The notes beneath the pieces were generated by a model. The model was not told the origin of the DNA, did not search any database, and was given only the letters and a program-made list of their open reading frames with translations. Positions 11,406-26,600 of a stretch of DNA of 64,000 bases are shown piece after piece (within the stretch, counting starts at the first letter, position 1; each line of letters begins with the position of its first letter). Position numbers and translations under genes: made by a program. This DNA comes from Ophiura sarsii (Eukaryota; Echinodermata; Ophiuroidea; Amphilepidida; Ophiuridae): NCBI GenBank assembly GCA_035610835.1, contig CM069448.1:28641498-28705497 (forward strand), given 5' to 3'.

Positions 11406-12699
11406 GGTGATCTAGACTATTTTCCCAGTATTGTTAACGGACTTTGAATTGTAAATATATGAAGATTTTGCAAATCAATTGTTATAGGTAGTTGTATCGG
11501 TAATGGCATAAGCAACAACAACAAATTGTCCAAACACACATAGTGTAATTACTATTTTGGATCGGTCATATTAACTTCTCAAAAAAAGAGCGGACATTTG
11601 TTTTCAATCGCCAATTATTCAGACATTTGGCAAATAGTTCATATTGTGTTACACATTGAAGGAAAGCTGATCTGTTACTCTTTCAAACAATATCACATGG
11701 TTAGCAATTGCTTTTTTCAGTGCTCCGCCACATGCTTGAGTATAAATAGCTTGAGTATTAATAGAGGTCTGAAATACAAATGTTCCAAATTCAGCACTAA
11801 TTTGCTCTCAAAAGAAGTATCCTGTCGTCAGTTCAACAAAGTGTTACATTGACAACTATGTAGAGTGATACTCTATTGACACAAACTAGTGATGATTTGG
11901 GCATATTCAGATTGAGACCTCCCACCCATTCTCAAACAAATTGCTGAGCACTGAAACAAGTGGTTGCTACAAACTTGGTTTCATTGGCAAGATGAGCACA
12001 TCAGCTTGTCATTGATATACAACAAACTATGAACATTATAACGAAATATACAAAATTGAGGCGATATAAACAAATTCCAAACTTTTTTAAGGGGTTTATA
12101 TCAAAATAACAAGGGTCATGGTTATTTAGAAAACCGTTTTCCATACACTTTTTGATACCTTTAAAGTTGCTGACCTGAGAGCACATGAACATTTGATCTT
12201 TTGTATATATTCAATATCAGTATTGTAATTCGTAGCGATACGCATAATTTTTATGAAATAAAAAAATGTCTCAAAAACATAAGAAATTATAGTTTGTTTG
12301 TGTCTCGTTAACACTGCATTAGCGTTATTCCATTCAGTTGAATACATTACAAGTCAACGGGCTTATGTTTGACAATACCAAATGTATGTTTATTCATAAC
12401 ATTAATATTTCATCTACATTAATGAGAGGATTTTGTCAGGATAGTAATGGTCTACTTTGGTATGAAGCAGCATCTTCAGAGTCACTGGTATTTTCGATGG
12501 TATAGATTAATCTGAGTGAGCCTGGCAACTTAGGAGGAGATGTGACAATCCAAAGTGGACAATTGTGTCTCGAATAAGATCGTCCGACAAAGAGAGAAAT
12601 ATTAATAATACGAGTAAACATTGTTGGTTTTGATGCGTATGGGATTATTTCAATGTCATTTATACCTTTACCAAGTCAAAGAAAAGATGATGTTTATTG

Positions 12700-12783
12700 T
12701 GATAGGAAATTCCAGATTTTGTGTTGAATATCTCAGAGTGATGATAGGAAATTCCAGATTTTGTGTTGAATATCTCAGAGTGA
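12700..12783 (+). repeat. Tandem duplication, 42-bp unit
   Basis: The unit GATAGGAAATTCCAGATTTT, followed by GTGTTGAATATCTCAGAGTG, is present twice, essentially identical. Confidence 0.9.
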
Positions 12784-13154
12784 AGCAAAACGGAACATGC
12801 GCCTGTGAATGTGAGTGAACATACACGCAAGATACAAAAACAAAATTCTATAAGCTACAAAAGTGAAAAAAATTGGCAACAATGACAATCTTTTGATATG
12901 TATTTGAACACTATCACATACAATTAACACCTAATTACTAGTAGTACTAGTACATTGTTCATTTCCAGCAAAATCTTTCCATATAGATTACTTAATATTT
13001 GTTTTGCGGCCGAAGCAATCCTCATTCTATAAGTGCCATTTGTCATGGCTATTAGAGGCTTGCTATAGATCCTACCATAGCTTTTGAGTTTTCAAATATT
13101 TCCAAAAAGGAATACTATAATATCTGAACTTGTGGATGTAATACTATCTACATG

Positions 13155-13186
<32 letters not shown>

Positions 13187-13187
13187 A
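13155..13187 (+). repeat. TCTA microsatellite
   Basis: About eight perfect CTAT/TCTA units. Confidence 0.95.
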
Positions 13188-16100
13188 TTCACCCAGTTTG
13201 TGGATTTGTCCATAAGCAAATGCAGTTCTGAATGACAGATGGGTAATGTTTAAGACCATTTAGTCTCATAATTAAATGGCCAATAGTCTACAACTATCAG
13301 ATCTAAACCTAACCCTAATCCTAAACCTAAACTCGATCCTATCTATCAGGCTTAAGGCAAATGGCTATAGACTACTTGTCAAATTATACAAACTGGGTTT
13401 TGACCTAATAACAATTTAACTTTCTATATAGGGTATAATGTTGATATATTTCCGTGGATTTTCAAGGGATTATGGGAAACTATATGGGGCAAATATGTAG
13501 CTTACTTTATCTATAATTCTTTTTTCAGATTGATGCCTAAATATCTCTTTTGTACAAACAAAAGGGATCCATAACCATCACATACGTTCATGGGTGGGTA
13601 CATACTCTTCCTTGGTATTGAAACTTGCCCTGGTTGTTTTGACTATATTTCTATTTCAATTAGAAACTTGCAGCTATATTGAAAGAATACCACACAGTTG
13701 ATACATACGTTCCCATGGTCCTTCACAAATCACATAAGAAGCAGTACAACAATATATCATACATAAATAGTATTCATGTAAAAAAACTAGCAAAATGGTG
13801 ATCAATAAAACAGCACATATTGTTATCGTTGCACTCAGAATCCTCGGCTGCTAGCATATGCACATACATACGCTGATGCAAAGTAAGTGGATGGTCACAA
13901 CACACATTCTACACCACTTGCAATTCTGTGTACAGACACCAAGGACCAGTATCATCAGCTCAATACACACAACAGATACATGAGTATGCTTATTACAAGG
14001 AAAGGATTCTGAGGGTAACAATAGTGACACACAAGAACATTTAAAAAGGTGCACTGCAAATGAAATAGACACAAGTCAGGTACATACAGGTTTGTCAAAA
14101 AGGGTACAATTTTTGGGGGCAGATTTCTCAGAATTTTGGAGACATCAACAGATTACCTTTACATATTCTTATACTGCTCTGTCTCAGGCATATGGTGAAA
14201 ATGGCATTGAAATTGAAGCTCAAATTACAAAATAGTGACAATTTAAAGAAAAATGGTTACGAGCCTGTTTGTCCACACACAACAAGTCTATGGCGGTCAT
14301 CATGCATTATTACCTTCCTCTGCATATACGTTTGTGATATTGTGCTGAATGGCATCTCAGCATTTTCAAAGATTAAAGATGAAGAAAAAACCCACCCTTT
14401 TTGACAAATTTTCTCTAAACTTTTGCTATTTCTTTATCTCATGTTTTATTTCCATGCTGATTTCAAGTCATACCATTGATATACGGTAGCTTAAGATAAC
14501 ACAAGGATTTTGGTAAAGTTGCCTCGAGTTCCGAGACACCTGCGTGTAAACATTTCTTGATGCAATTATGCATGTTTCGTTTGTAGACAAACTGTTTTTT
14601 AACCATCTTCTTTGAAAGGCTACCATTTTGTAACATGAGCTTCAATTTCAACATAATGTTCACCATGCTGCTGCTATTGCAGTTTATAAGAATATGTGAA
14701 AATAATCTCATGTCTCTAACATTTTGAAAAAATCTGCCTCTGAAAAATGTACTCTTTTGCCTGGGTAGAGTATTTATGGAATAAATAACATGCTTTTAAT
14801 GCAGGGGATCAACCACCATTGATAATCATACATGGCCCATTGCTTAACACTGGGAAAACATACCACACCAATAACTATGATAAGTTTTCTTCAACATTAG
14901 CCGACTATTTAATGCATACACAATTTACAATATACCAAGTCAAAATAAGGTTTGAATATGAAATTTGACAAATGTCCATATTGGTTCAATTCTGTATGAT
15001 ACCTGATTTGCATCTATTTTACTTGCAATAGTAAGCATAATAATAATATGAAAACAACCTGCAATTACACCTCAATCCCTCGGCTCCATCAACATTTTTT
15101 CTGATTTATTATGACGGTCTTGATTTTGCGATCTTCTTGGATCCAATAAATCCGTGATGAAGCGAAGAATACATCTTATTTCAGTAAGATGTATGAACTC
15201 CTTGAGTAGATGATCTGCAGTGTATATCTCATCTATAACACACATGGAATCCTTGAGTACTGTGTTATTATTCATATCTCTTGGAAGAACAGAATCTATT
15301 CAATGCTTCTCTATATTATATTGTGGTGTGACACTATTCTTGTGATCACTCGGAATACATCCTCTAGGTTGATGACCATATATTCACTTGTGTCAAGGCT
15401 GTATCACCAACACCGTTTTATGAGCATACTTAGTAGGAGGCATATTACTTCGTCCATGCGAGTATATGAGGATTTCCCTTGTTTCCCCATTGGTATTGAT
15501 ATAACAGGAGTTAAAACATCTGTTGTGCACAATATTCTCCACACAACGGCATGTCTATAATGATAATCTCACACAACTTGGAAACATCTATACTCAAAAA
15601 TGATGGGTTAGGTTTGGAGAAATAATAACGTGCTAGCAAATATGGTTAATATACATGATGCATGATGGATATTTGTAGGAAGGACTAAGATCCTTCACAA
15701 GAGAGAACCCAACACAAATGGATATTCAGATATATTTTGATAATGTTCCTCAACAACATTCAACCCCACATTGATCCTCTCATATATTGATCGCTTTTAA
15801 TGTCACGCATCCACGCATGCATATTAGTGCATTGAAATAAATACACAGTACATACATCACATAAAAAAAGCGAAAATCTAAACAAATACACAGATGTAAT
15901 GGGTAACACTTTTTGTAGCACTGTATGGATATCAGACCAGAGTAGCATAAATTAACCTTTTTAATGAAAAACATGTCACTCTTGATCCTATTTTCTGGCA
16001 GGAAGGCAACTATTATACCAATTGTTCATCAAAAGTCTTTATTTTCTCCAAAGGTCCACTCTTTTTCAAAAACATTTTGGATACAGGCCTATCTGTCTTT

Positions 16101-16517
16101 ATATCAAAATGTGCAGTGATTTTTTAACATAAAAAGTGTACTGAATATTCTGCGTAATTCAGCAGTAGTGAGTGAGTGTGATGTGATAATCAATTAACTA
16201 ATAATGCCGGCATAACAAAAATAATTTGTTCGCTGTAAAATATTCCACCACCCATTCCTGATGATTAGCATTTTCGTCTCTTAAAGAATATGACTGAACA
16301 TCATTCTTCTATATTGTTGGTAAATGTAGTATACTATTTCCTTCTGATAGTAATCTAGCCAAAAAGCTTACTAGCACATGCCACTTATGAGACAAAACTA
16401 CCCCTATGCGGATGTACCACAGAGAACACCCCACACAAACCATTACCAATAATAATGCAAAACATAATGTTAACAGAAACCAACCATCCCTATTATGTCA
16501 TTACAGCAAACAGATCA

Positions 16518-16523
16518 TTTATT
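16518..16523 (-). promoter_or_regulatory. Candidate poly(A) signal of ZFC3H1
   Basis: TTTATT on the plus strand is AATAAA on the coding strand. It lies about 1 kb after the stop codon and is the first such hexamer I found there. Others follow further on (near 16036 and 14444), so the true end is uncertain. Confidence 0.3.
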
Positions 16524-17517
16524 CTATGCCTTGTAATACATGATCAAAGTGCTACCCATTTTGTACGTATACTTACGACCCTGTATGAATGTATGACATA
16601 CCCACATCAAATGTCTTACTTCGTTATGTCCGGTCATCCAGCGATGATGATTTCACCATTCGTGCCTGTCTCGTCTTTGATTCTCCGGTTTGCCTCCTTC
16701 AGGTCAGGGTCTTCCTCCGTGTTCTTGTCACGATCAATTGATGATTGCCCCATACACATATTCGTCTATTGCAAGGTTTTTTAACCACGTTATATCCATA
16801 AAGGATTAACTTGGTGTTCAAAAAACGGCAAAGATCCGGCATTTCAATAAACTAGTTTAAAGATTTAACCAGGTCTGGTGAAAATGTAACTGCAAACATT
16901 TCTCACTGGTTATTAGGTTGTAATTCGAAATATCATGAGATAATTGAATAGATTTGATAACGATTGATAGATAACCGTATGTAGAATTCAAATATCATAA
17001 ATTCAGAATTCTCCTTTAGAGAGAATCAGTCATTGAAATGTGTCCAATTCAGAATATTTGATAATAATGATCACAAATAATGTTCGTATCGCAAAGATGT
17101 TTGTATATATATATAGCATGAATGAAAATATTCATAAAGAATTTGTTAAAATGACATGGCACACATTGTCAAATAATTAAAATAAACAAAAATGCATAAT
17201 ATTGTAGATAAAGATAAAAATAGCTTGTATTATGCAAACAGATTACCACTGTATACATTGAAGTTTTGTTGATATCAGTTGTAGCACATGTGCTGGACAT
17301 CAGACAGCAGCCATTCACACACTGAATGCATGGGAAAACAATTCAATCATAAGCATTTTACACAATTTGTATCTTCGGTTAATTTCTTTCAAATTTTGGC
17401 AAAACAGCAGCTAAATGTAGAAATTTGATACCAACCCTACAACACATCATATATAACAATAAAGCTGAAAGATAAAAAAGCACATACCATTTTGAATATC
17501 TACTTTTCCACTAGCTT

Positions 17518-17640
17518 TTATGTTTTGAAGATTGTTGCTAAGTAGTCATTAATGTTGATTCCAATTTCATCACGGCAACGCAGAATCAGCTTCTTCAGCT
17601 CATCACGACTCTTTCCCCGGGTTACTTCAAACAGGAGATA
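17518..17640 (-). CDS. ZFC3H1: ZFC3H1 exon 28, C-terminus (residues 2034-2073)
   Basis: The acceptor is TATTTGCATCCAG. The exon encodes YLLFEVTRGKSRDELKKLIL and then RCRDEIGININDYLA, ending TAA at 17518-17520. Human has QLLFEASEGGKTDNLRKLVS and QEIGVSLNELLN, so the end is complete. Confidence 0.95.
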   Translation of the reverse strand, partial: YLLFEVTRGKSRDELKKLILRCRDEIGININDYLATIFKT

Positions 17641-20600
17641 CTGGATGCAAATATAAGCGAAAGACAATAATGATAAGATTTGATTCTGGAAGAAATAATC
17701 ATGAGTTATTACAGGTACTGTAAAAGTGGAAATGTTCGCGCTACATTTATTTTCACGCTTTTTGCGTTAAAATCAGCAAGCGCGAATATACAAACGTGCG
17801 AATATATTCCTTTTTGTATGTAAGTCTATGTTCAAGGAAGCTCAAAATTGTGAAAATAAATAGACCATTTCAAATGGATATCGGGAAAAATTTAGAAAAT
17901 TTGACGTCATCAGAAGTCATCAAAATTGTGCCTGACGGTTCCCCTGTACTACCACAAATGGTACAACCAGTATCAAACCTGTTTTCAGAAAACATCAATT
18001 TGAAATGTCCATAAATGGTCTCTATGTTTGGTGCACAAATACAAATAGATTTTAATATGACTTGAATCGATTGTTACGAATATGCAAAAGCAAAAATCTA
18101 GATTCATCAAAATTATATTTTTCTAGATATCTTCATTAAAAGTGGTTTTCTTATATAAATGAGCATTTGGTAGTAAGATGATTACGTCTTTCCATAATGA
18201 TGCAGAGAACGGACAGGCTTCTACTGCTAGCTGGTACATCTGATGAGCCTAGAAAATAAACACACATAAACAAAATTCAATTGAAATAAAGAAATATTCT
18301 TCCTAATGTTTAAATCTATATAAATAAATTATGTTAAAAAGCACATTATGGACTGAGTGATTAGAAATCAAACTGGTAACTATCTACAAAGAGCTCTGAT
18401 GGGCCAATCAATTGGTTCACTGCAACTCAGATAACACAAATATTACAAGAAATACAAATGGGTTCAAAATGCCAATGGTATCGGATTCTTAAACCTTTCA
18501 ATAATTATATCAACTAAATAATGTTCACCTTATTGAAGTTATTTACAATCCGTTAACATAAACACCGTAGCAGACCTACCAAAATTTGGAAGAATTGGTA
18601 TAAAATAATTGGTAATTTTCATATCCAAATTCAGTAATTTTCTTAGTGTTATATATTATGTACTACCAAGTGAGAGTGATTATGTGTGTAACAACATTTT
18701 TATACATGCCTCTTTTGTTTGTCCAGTCTTCACACACAGGGCGATAGCGCTGCAAAATAGGAAAAAGTACAAAACAAACCAAGATCTATATTTCTAAGAT
18801 ATCATTGACAACAACTGAACTTTGTAAAAATGTTTCTCACCCTCATCTGTGCTATGAAATATTAGTATTTATTGAAATGCAGAATAACAGCAAGATACAG
18901 TGTATTTCAGTGCTCAAATTAAATTAAATGTAATTGTATTCTTCTAATTAGTACCAAAAATGTAGACACGTCTGATATAGGTTGTCCAGATCAACACTTC
19001 AAATTAATAACCTGTAATAAGATGTTATCAAATTTATTGAGAATAAGGCAGTATGTATAAAATCCTACATTTTCCATAGTGGTACACAAGTTGGATGATC
19101 TGACAACACGGCTCTGGTAATCAGCTGGGCTTGGAATTCATTTCCTACATCGACGGCATGTTGACAAGCTCTGTTAATTACATAAGAAAATGAAAAGATT
19201 AAGGTACTGATTGGTATGAATAAAAATTGCCAGTGTCGTTACAGGTAGTTGAGGTCGATGGTAATTTACTATACCTGTGTGAATCCTTACAGCTATCTGT
19301 AGGTAAAGTACATATTTTCACCAACTACACATCTGGTGTCAGCCACCAAACACCAGTCTGGTGGTATTTTTGTATGCAACAAATACGCAAAGTATACTAA
19401 TCAGTTAAAAAATGTAAGTGGATCACACATTTTTACTCATTAGTTTAACAACATAATTGTGTATGCCTTACCTGAAAGCCAGCGAAATATTATGTGGCAT
19501 CTTGTTGACGTAGACCTCAAAAGTGTCCCCAGTATCTGCTTTTCTTATACACTTAAAGTATAACTCCAATACTCTGTTGTGGAAGGTGTAGTCTTTCCAA
19601 GTATCTGTGGAGGAGTGAGGCAGCGGCCATATAGTTGCCACGGAGATGAGACACCGATTGACGAGATCGGTAAAAGCCTTCCATGAATGGTCCTTTTCGG
19701 CACCACTACTGGATGCAGACGATGACCGGGTAGATTTATGGTATTCTAAATACCTGTGAAAATAATAAATTACAAACTTTTGTAATACACCTAGCTATTT
19801 CAATACATTATAGATACAATAATACATAACTGTCGTCATTTTTTTCTTTACCGATATAAAATGCCTCTTACAAAAATAAGCCTTTTAGATAAGAGGTATG
19901 GCGGACTTTGCGCACTCGACTGAACAATGAACATTCTTTGTATTTCCCTGCTTTTACCACTATGAAGTATGCCAGCTCCTATTTGAATATACCCATTCCA
20001 AATACTGCCCTCCTATTGTATTCACCATTCATCAAACTTATGATTAAAAATGAAAATTCTGAACCTTTTCTTTGATACAAAGTTAAAAATTCAAATCACT
20101 TGTTTCAACATCTTTGATACAAAGTTAAAAATTCAAATCACTTGTTTCAATTCATGGAAATAATCATAAACAATACCTACACTCAAGTTATTGTAACTTA
20201 CATTATCCATAACTTTTGGACATCTCTTGATGTTTTAAGAGCACACAGAGCGGTTTCATATGACTCCGAGACAGTGTCATGACCTTGTGTCTCTAAATAC
20301 AAGCAGTAACATGCCCACAGGTATAACAGGTTGTGCTGTATAGTTTCTGGTGTGATTCCTTCAGCTAGAGTTGGTGGTTTGTAGTTATAGGGCAGATGTT
20401 GATTTAGCAACGACCTAGTGACAAATATCAAAAGATTAGCATGAAAGATTGTAGACATTTTTTCTACTCCTCTCAACACTACTTGTTTTCAGACAAGTGG
20501 GGGGGGGGGGGACGGGGGACGACACAAGACTGCACGTTAAAAGCATCGCCTTTATGCACTTGTGCTGACATTTGTCTTTGATCACACAGGCTCATTCATA

Positions 20601-23600
20601 CCCTTTAACAGCATGATGCTGCAATTGTTTAGTTTATACACTGACGCTACCTCTAAACTTTTAAGGGAAAATATACACTTGCGAACTGTTGAAATTGTTA
20701 GGATCACATAATCAGGGTAAAAAGAGGACAATTTAACAAATCCAACACCTGTGTAATTGGGGGGGGGGGGGGTAATTTTATCCTGCATGCAGATTGCAGA
20801 GTGACACAAGCATTATAAACTTAGGGCCATTGGGCATGGATTATTTAAACTTTTCAATAAGGTGACAAAACACACTGTTTTATGGGCAAACAGATCTCTC
20901 AGCAGGTAGTCAGGGGGGTCAATTTTTATGTTTGTAATATCTCATAGCACATTGCTACAGAATGAAAGTGCCATTCATTAGTGATGCTGTGCTAAAACTC
21001 ACCTATACAAATTAATGATAGCTTGTAAACTTGTTTCAGCTCCATCATTCTCTATTGTGTAATATCCCATGATATATTGTTTCAGAGTCAACATTGCACT
21101 GTCTGGGTTATTGTTCTCAAACTCAAATTTAGCAGCCTGGTAGTGAAGTTCAGCCGATCTTGGGCAGCTTGATAGCGCTTCTTGGAAAACCTGTCAGAAC
21201 GTTAAAAGCTTGGAATCAAAGTCTGGTAATATATTCAAGTGTAATAAACAAATATGCACTCGGTTTGTACATAGATCTATAATCAAACATAATCAGTTTT
21301 ATTTACCAACAATATATATACAGCGTGTCCCAAAAAACTGGGTTCAAAAGTTTGCGAGCTTATAACGAAAAAGGTAGGAATCATGGATAGTTCATATTTA
21401 AGGATATCAAACAGAATATACCTGACCTTAATTGGGTGAATTCAGAGACCAATCAAATGTAAACTTTTTGAAATACAAAGATTTGAATAGAGCGTGGTCA
21501 GAACCCATTTGTCCCGATTTAAGGAATAAACCATCCGTGCGTTGCATGAAACTGTGCGCTATGTGCAGTATGGGGTTTATTCTCCGAAAGAACTTAACAA
21601 TAACTCGGACTATAACAAAGACGGAACATTTTGTTTAATGTTTATGTAAATAATGAACTTGTATTATTGCAATATGACCAAGATAATTTTGTTTACTGCC
21701 CAAGTCTTTGTAAAGAATTAATGCAAAGGAAAAACTTGGATGAAGTCACAACAATACGCAATGCAACACATCGGGGTGTTCCTTGAAAAGTGGGACAAAT
21801 GGGTTTTGATCACGCTCTATTAAAATCTTTGTATTTCAAAAAGTTTATATTGGATTAATAACAGAGTTCAACCAATTAAGGTCAAGTATATTTCGTTTAA
21901 TATCCCTAAATATGAACTATCCATGTGTCCTACTCTTTTAGTTATAAGCTCGTAAACTTTTGAACCCAGTTTTTTGGGACACGCTGTACAATAAGTATAG
22001 GTACAGACATTGGTGGGCTGACCAAAATCAGAGCAGAGCTGGCAATTATATTCGGCCACCCTTATCAATCATTAAACGTAACACAAATTTGGATGCATGT
22101 TGTCAGAGGCATGGACATTTCTGTATACTGAAACACACTTTAAAAAAATAAAAGAGGAAGTATTACGTAAGGTGATTTAGAACGCAAAAATAATAGAGGG
22201 AAAACCCCAAAACAAAAATTAGATGTGATTTACATGGTAATTAGACAATAGGATAGTAGCTATCAGCTTGAATGGGTTCTAAACTGAAAGTGGGTCCAAC
22301 AGACCATAAAAGTGATAATCGGATTACACAACACTTCGCCAGTGAATACTACACATTTATAGCTGCAGAAAGCAACAAATAACTGAGACGAATAATGAGA
22401 AATGTATGAAACATGGAGGGTGATACATCATTCATAGTACAATAAAATATATTCCTTGTATCTTTTGTTAATAATTGTTGGACTGACTCCCATTCATTCT
22501 CCTATTTTGCCGCATGCCCCTGGCTGCAATCGCATGCATTGACCTGCGTTCACCCAGCTTGACTCCAAAAGAATACAAAGAATTACCACACACTACTGGA
22601 AAAGTAGGACTCCCACTGCATTGCACGGTAAATAAAGCCTAGTAAAGGCGGTCCTTTACATTACCGCTTAGACATGGAGATGTACTTACCTTTGTTATAT
22701 CTTCTATACTTGATTTATTCTGTTTCTCAATGTCAACAAGACATAGCCATAACTGAGCTGAGGAGGGGCAGTCATGGAGAAGATGGCGGCACACACTCTG
22801 GGCCTTGGTTAGTCTGTCAAATGTTAAAAGGATGATGTCATATATTCGGAAAATGAGGGTAAAAATTCAAGAAATGTATAAACATCACCATATAAATTAT
22901 ATACACCTAGCACATAAAGTCCCTGACCAGGTGCTTTGAGGTTGGCTGATTCAAAATATATAATCGGTACTAAAAATCAGAGATATACATTAAATGAGCA
23001 CATTTCTTCTCCGCAGTTTGATACCTCATTCAACAAAATCGAATGGATACTTTTAAAGTTATGGCGATTTCAATGACCACGCACAGCAACAGAAAAGTGG
23101 CACTAGGTATAGGAAATCATTGATTTGTGTGTGATTACGCACTGAAAAAACTCAAAGCTAATCAGCTAAGACTTGTATTCTTCACAGCCAGATACACCCT
23201 TTGTCCCGCACATTGCGGTTATCACTACAGACCCATTCATCTGTCTCGTTCAGATAGCACACAGTTATGACAGTAATCACACACAAATCAATGATTCCTA
23301 TACCTAGTGCCACTTTTCTTTTGCTATGGGCGGTCATTGAAATCGCCATAACTTTAAAAGTATCCATTCGATTTTGTTGAATGAGGTATCAAACTGCGGA
23401 GAAGAAATTTGCTCATTTAATATATATCTCAGATTTTTCGTATCGATTATAGATTTTGAATTAGCCAACCTCAAAGCACCTGGTCAGGGACTTTATGTGT
23501 TAGGTGTATATGCAGTGTATGTAATCCACAGAGTTACTGATTTATATGATGCATGACTCGGGCATTGGAATGAAATTCATTGGGGAAAAAAACACCCGCA

Positions 23601-26600
23601 AAACTGGTGACCCAGAACGGGCTGTAAAAATAATAACACAAAAATCTGGGTGATAATAAGCTTTTTGTATTTCAATATCTGAATACTTATGGAACAGTTC
23701 CATTTATACTTGATAAACTTATTGAGGCTGTACAGAGACTCAATGAGTTTTAAGGAATTATTTATCAAGCAGCATAATATCCTGTGTCTAAACATAACAA
23801 AGGACAAGTGGGGCGGCATGCAAACAGTGCTTCTGTTATTTATCTTAACTGTTGTTCCATTGTATCAAGTACTTGATACGGTCTCAATACCACTCTTGAT
23901 ATGGTAGTCATAAACATCAACATTATTATCATTGGTGTCTTTGCTTTAACTTCCCCCAGGTATTTAGTGACAACTGGCATGGCCCTCGTATTGTGCCCGA
24001 TATAATAATAATAAAATAATAATAATAGTGGATATTTATAAAGCGTTGGTATCCGCCGCAAGCGATGCTCATGGTGCTGTAGCCTATATTATTACGCTGT
24101 CGTTAGGAAATCGTCACAATCATTTCGCTTTCATCTATCGTAGGCTGTCGGCTAGGCACACATCCATATCAGCACTTAGATTGTAATATCACCCTTTTTA
24201 ACAGCTCCCCAATCTCGCTTGGGTCGACGAGGCAATTGAGACTAAGTACCTTGCCCAAGGATACAAACATGTTGGCTATAGCGGGGCTAGAACTATATCA
24301 AGGGCCAATGTTTATTTCATCGAGCTCACCAACTTAAAAAAGATCGCATCCAAACGTAACGAGTCTCGATGCAGTTTCGACAATTTTAACGAGTAAACTG
24401 TTTCCTTAATCAATAACTTGACTGTTATCCAATTGTTTTTATCGTCTCTGTTGTCAAAACCATGTATGATTTTCCAGCCCTTCAGCATGTATAAAGTAAA
24501 ACTGCCCACCGGTTATGCACAGGCAATGTTGCTTTAAACGTGTTCAGGGGCAAAGAGCACTTAATTACAAGGTTTTGATATACGCGTTTTTGGCCCTTGA
24601 ACATGCTTAGAGCAGGCTGCCCAAAGGTTATACAAATGAAGTATAGTTTATACAAGCTGAAGGGCCAGATGGAGACAGACCAGTGACGATATATTCTTTT
24701 TCGGTTATATATGGTTTTCACCTTAAGGACTTCACATTACATCTACAGGGAAAGACACACATAAGCACCAAGTGTTCATTTCAAATCTCTATCCTTACCT
24801 GTTGAGTTTGGCCTCCATAGTGAACAGATTGCGGTAGATGGGAAGACATATTCTAATGCTATCTTCTATGGGAAGTTGTGAACTACTACAGCTTAGTAAA
24901 GCATCTTGGAAGCCTGTGATAAGGGTGTCTGTCAGACGACTGCTGTCTGTGTGATCCCATGGAAACATGAAAAGCTCCTGAAATGAACGTGTAACGATAA
25001 TAATATTACAGTACAAAACAGAAATGGCTACGTCGGCTTAATAATATTAAATACTTATGCTGATTTGTATTGGGAGTTGTGAACTACTTCAGCTTAGTAG
25101 AGCATCTTGGAAACCTGTTAACAGGGAGTCTGTCAGACATCATCTGGGTGATCCCATTAAAACCATTAAAAGTTCCTATATTGGATCAATTGGCATAGCA
25201 CATAGTTAGTCTTTGCACTTTTGTTCTTATTAATTATATCTCTCTGCAACAATTCTACTGCAAAGACAGTCTAAGTGTTGTTAGACATGTGAGCTTTCAA
25301 TCCAATAGCAGAATCTTCATCAACATATTAATGGAAATGTGTATAATGATAAGTTCCAATAAATTATCAACTGGGGCTTGACCTGAGAGAGAATTTCTGC
25401 AGCTCGTGATGAATAAAGGGCAACGCATCCAACGATGGAGGAAAACTATGAAAGATGACTTGGGTATCACTGGTATAACCCTACCTTATTAACAAGTTGT
25501 CCTAGTGCCCCTGTAGATGGATCAAATAGACTAGGTGGTAGACAATGGAAGCACATGACATGGAGGTAGGCTAGCCAGGCGAGACAACGATCTCCTGGAA
25601 GCAGGTGACGACTCAGAGAGGTTATGCTGTATTCGCGCAAGGCATCCTGGAAATTAAAATAAAAAGGAAAGCAACATGGTAAGTCTGCTGTATTAATAAC
25701 GTATAAGTACGGTGATGAAAAAATAAACCCTGTTCTAAAGGGCCAGACTGACCCATTAACCGTAATTCCCACTGTCTTGCATTGGCAATGGATCAACAGG
25801 GAGGACTAACATTTCTAGATCGCGACCCCTGGGAATTGAACCTGAGTCGTTGGTTTGGCAGACGATTGAAGAAGAAAAAAAAAATTGTGAAAACAAAACA
25901 AAAAACAACAACCCAAGAACCCGCCTGACTGTCTGTTTGCCCATAGAACAGGAGCTGTGTTTTTTCGCCTAACCTTGAATGCTTTTATTTTTATTTTTAG
26001 TTGCATAGATCTTGAACTTCAAACTATAGTTTGATCAGTTCCAAATTGGTGAAGCCTCATTACAACAGCGAATTAATACAGAAGAATGTGGGCGCACATG
26101 AAGGCATATATATACCATCCAACAAGCGCCCTGTGCATCACATGAGTGAAGCATGTGTGTGGTCAAAACTGTACGTCTGGACATAATCGCGCAAGAACGC
26201 TTGGATTACTTTTGCGCGCGGGAAAATGAATATTTCTCGCCAACTTCGAACTGATTAAACTATAGCATGATTGGAATATACCATTTAGGGTTCAAAACAT
26301 TTGGCATTTCCGTGGCAAGTGATAGCATTCATTAGACTTCCAAGATTGAACAGATTGTCCTACAGAATGACATCCAAGTGCCACCCACATGATTCACATA
26401 TGATAGTGATATGTAACCCTTGTGATACATGTATGACAATTATATGACACACATGTGATACCACAAAGTATTACAATGGATAGGAGTCGCAGCGTTGATC
26501 AATTATCTCTCAGAAAACCAAACTACACTTCAAAGGGGATTTAGTTGTATTCCATGCACTCACGCTCGTTCACCCCGTTATTTCAAACTTATAACATGTT

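Larger units (their letters stand above)
7601..17517. other. Region without recognised coding genes
   Basis: AT-rich sequence in which every open frame is short and lacks domain or splice support. It holds short duplications (10571-11010, 11346-11405, 12700-12783), a TCTA microsatellite (13155-13187), and a long perfect hairpin (8579-8654). The right end probably carries the 3' UTR of ZFC3H1: TTTATT (AATAAA on the minus strand) stands at 16518-16523, about 1 kb beyond the stop codon. Confidence 0.6.
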
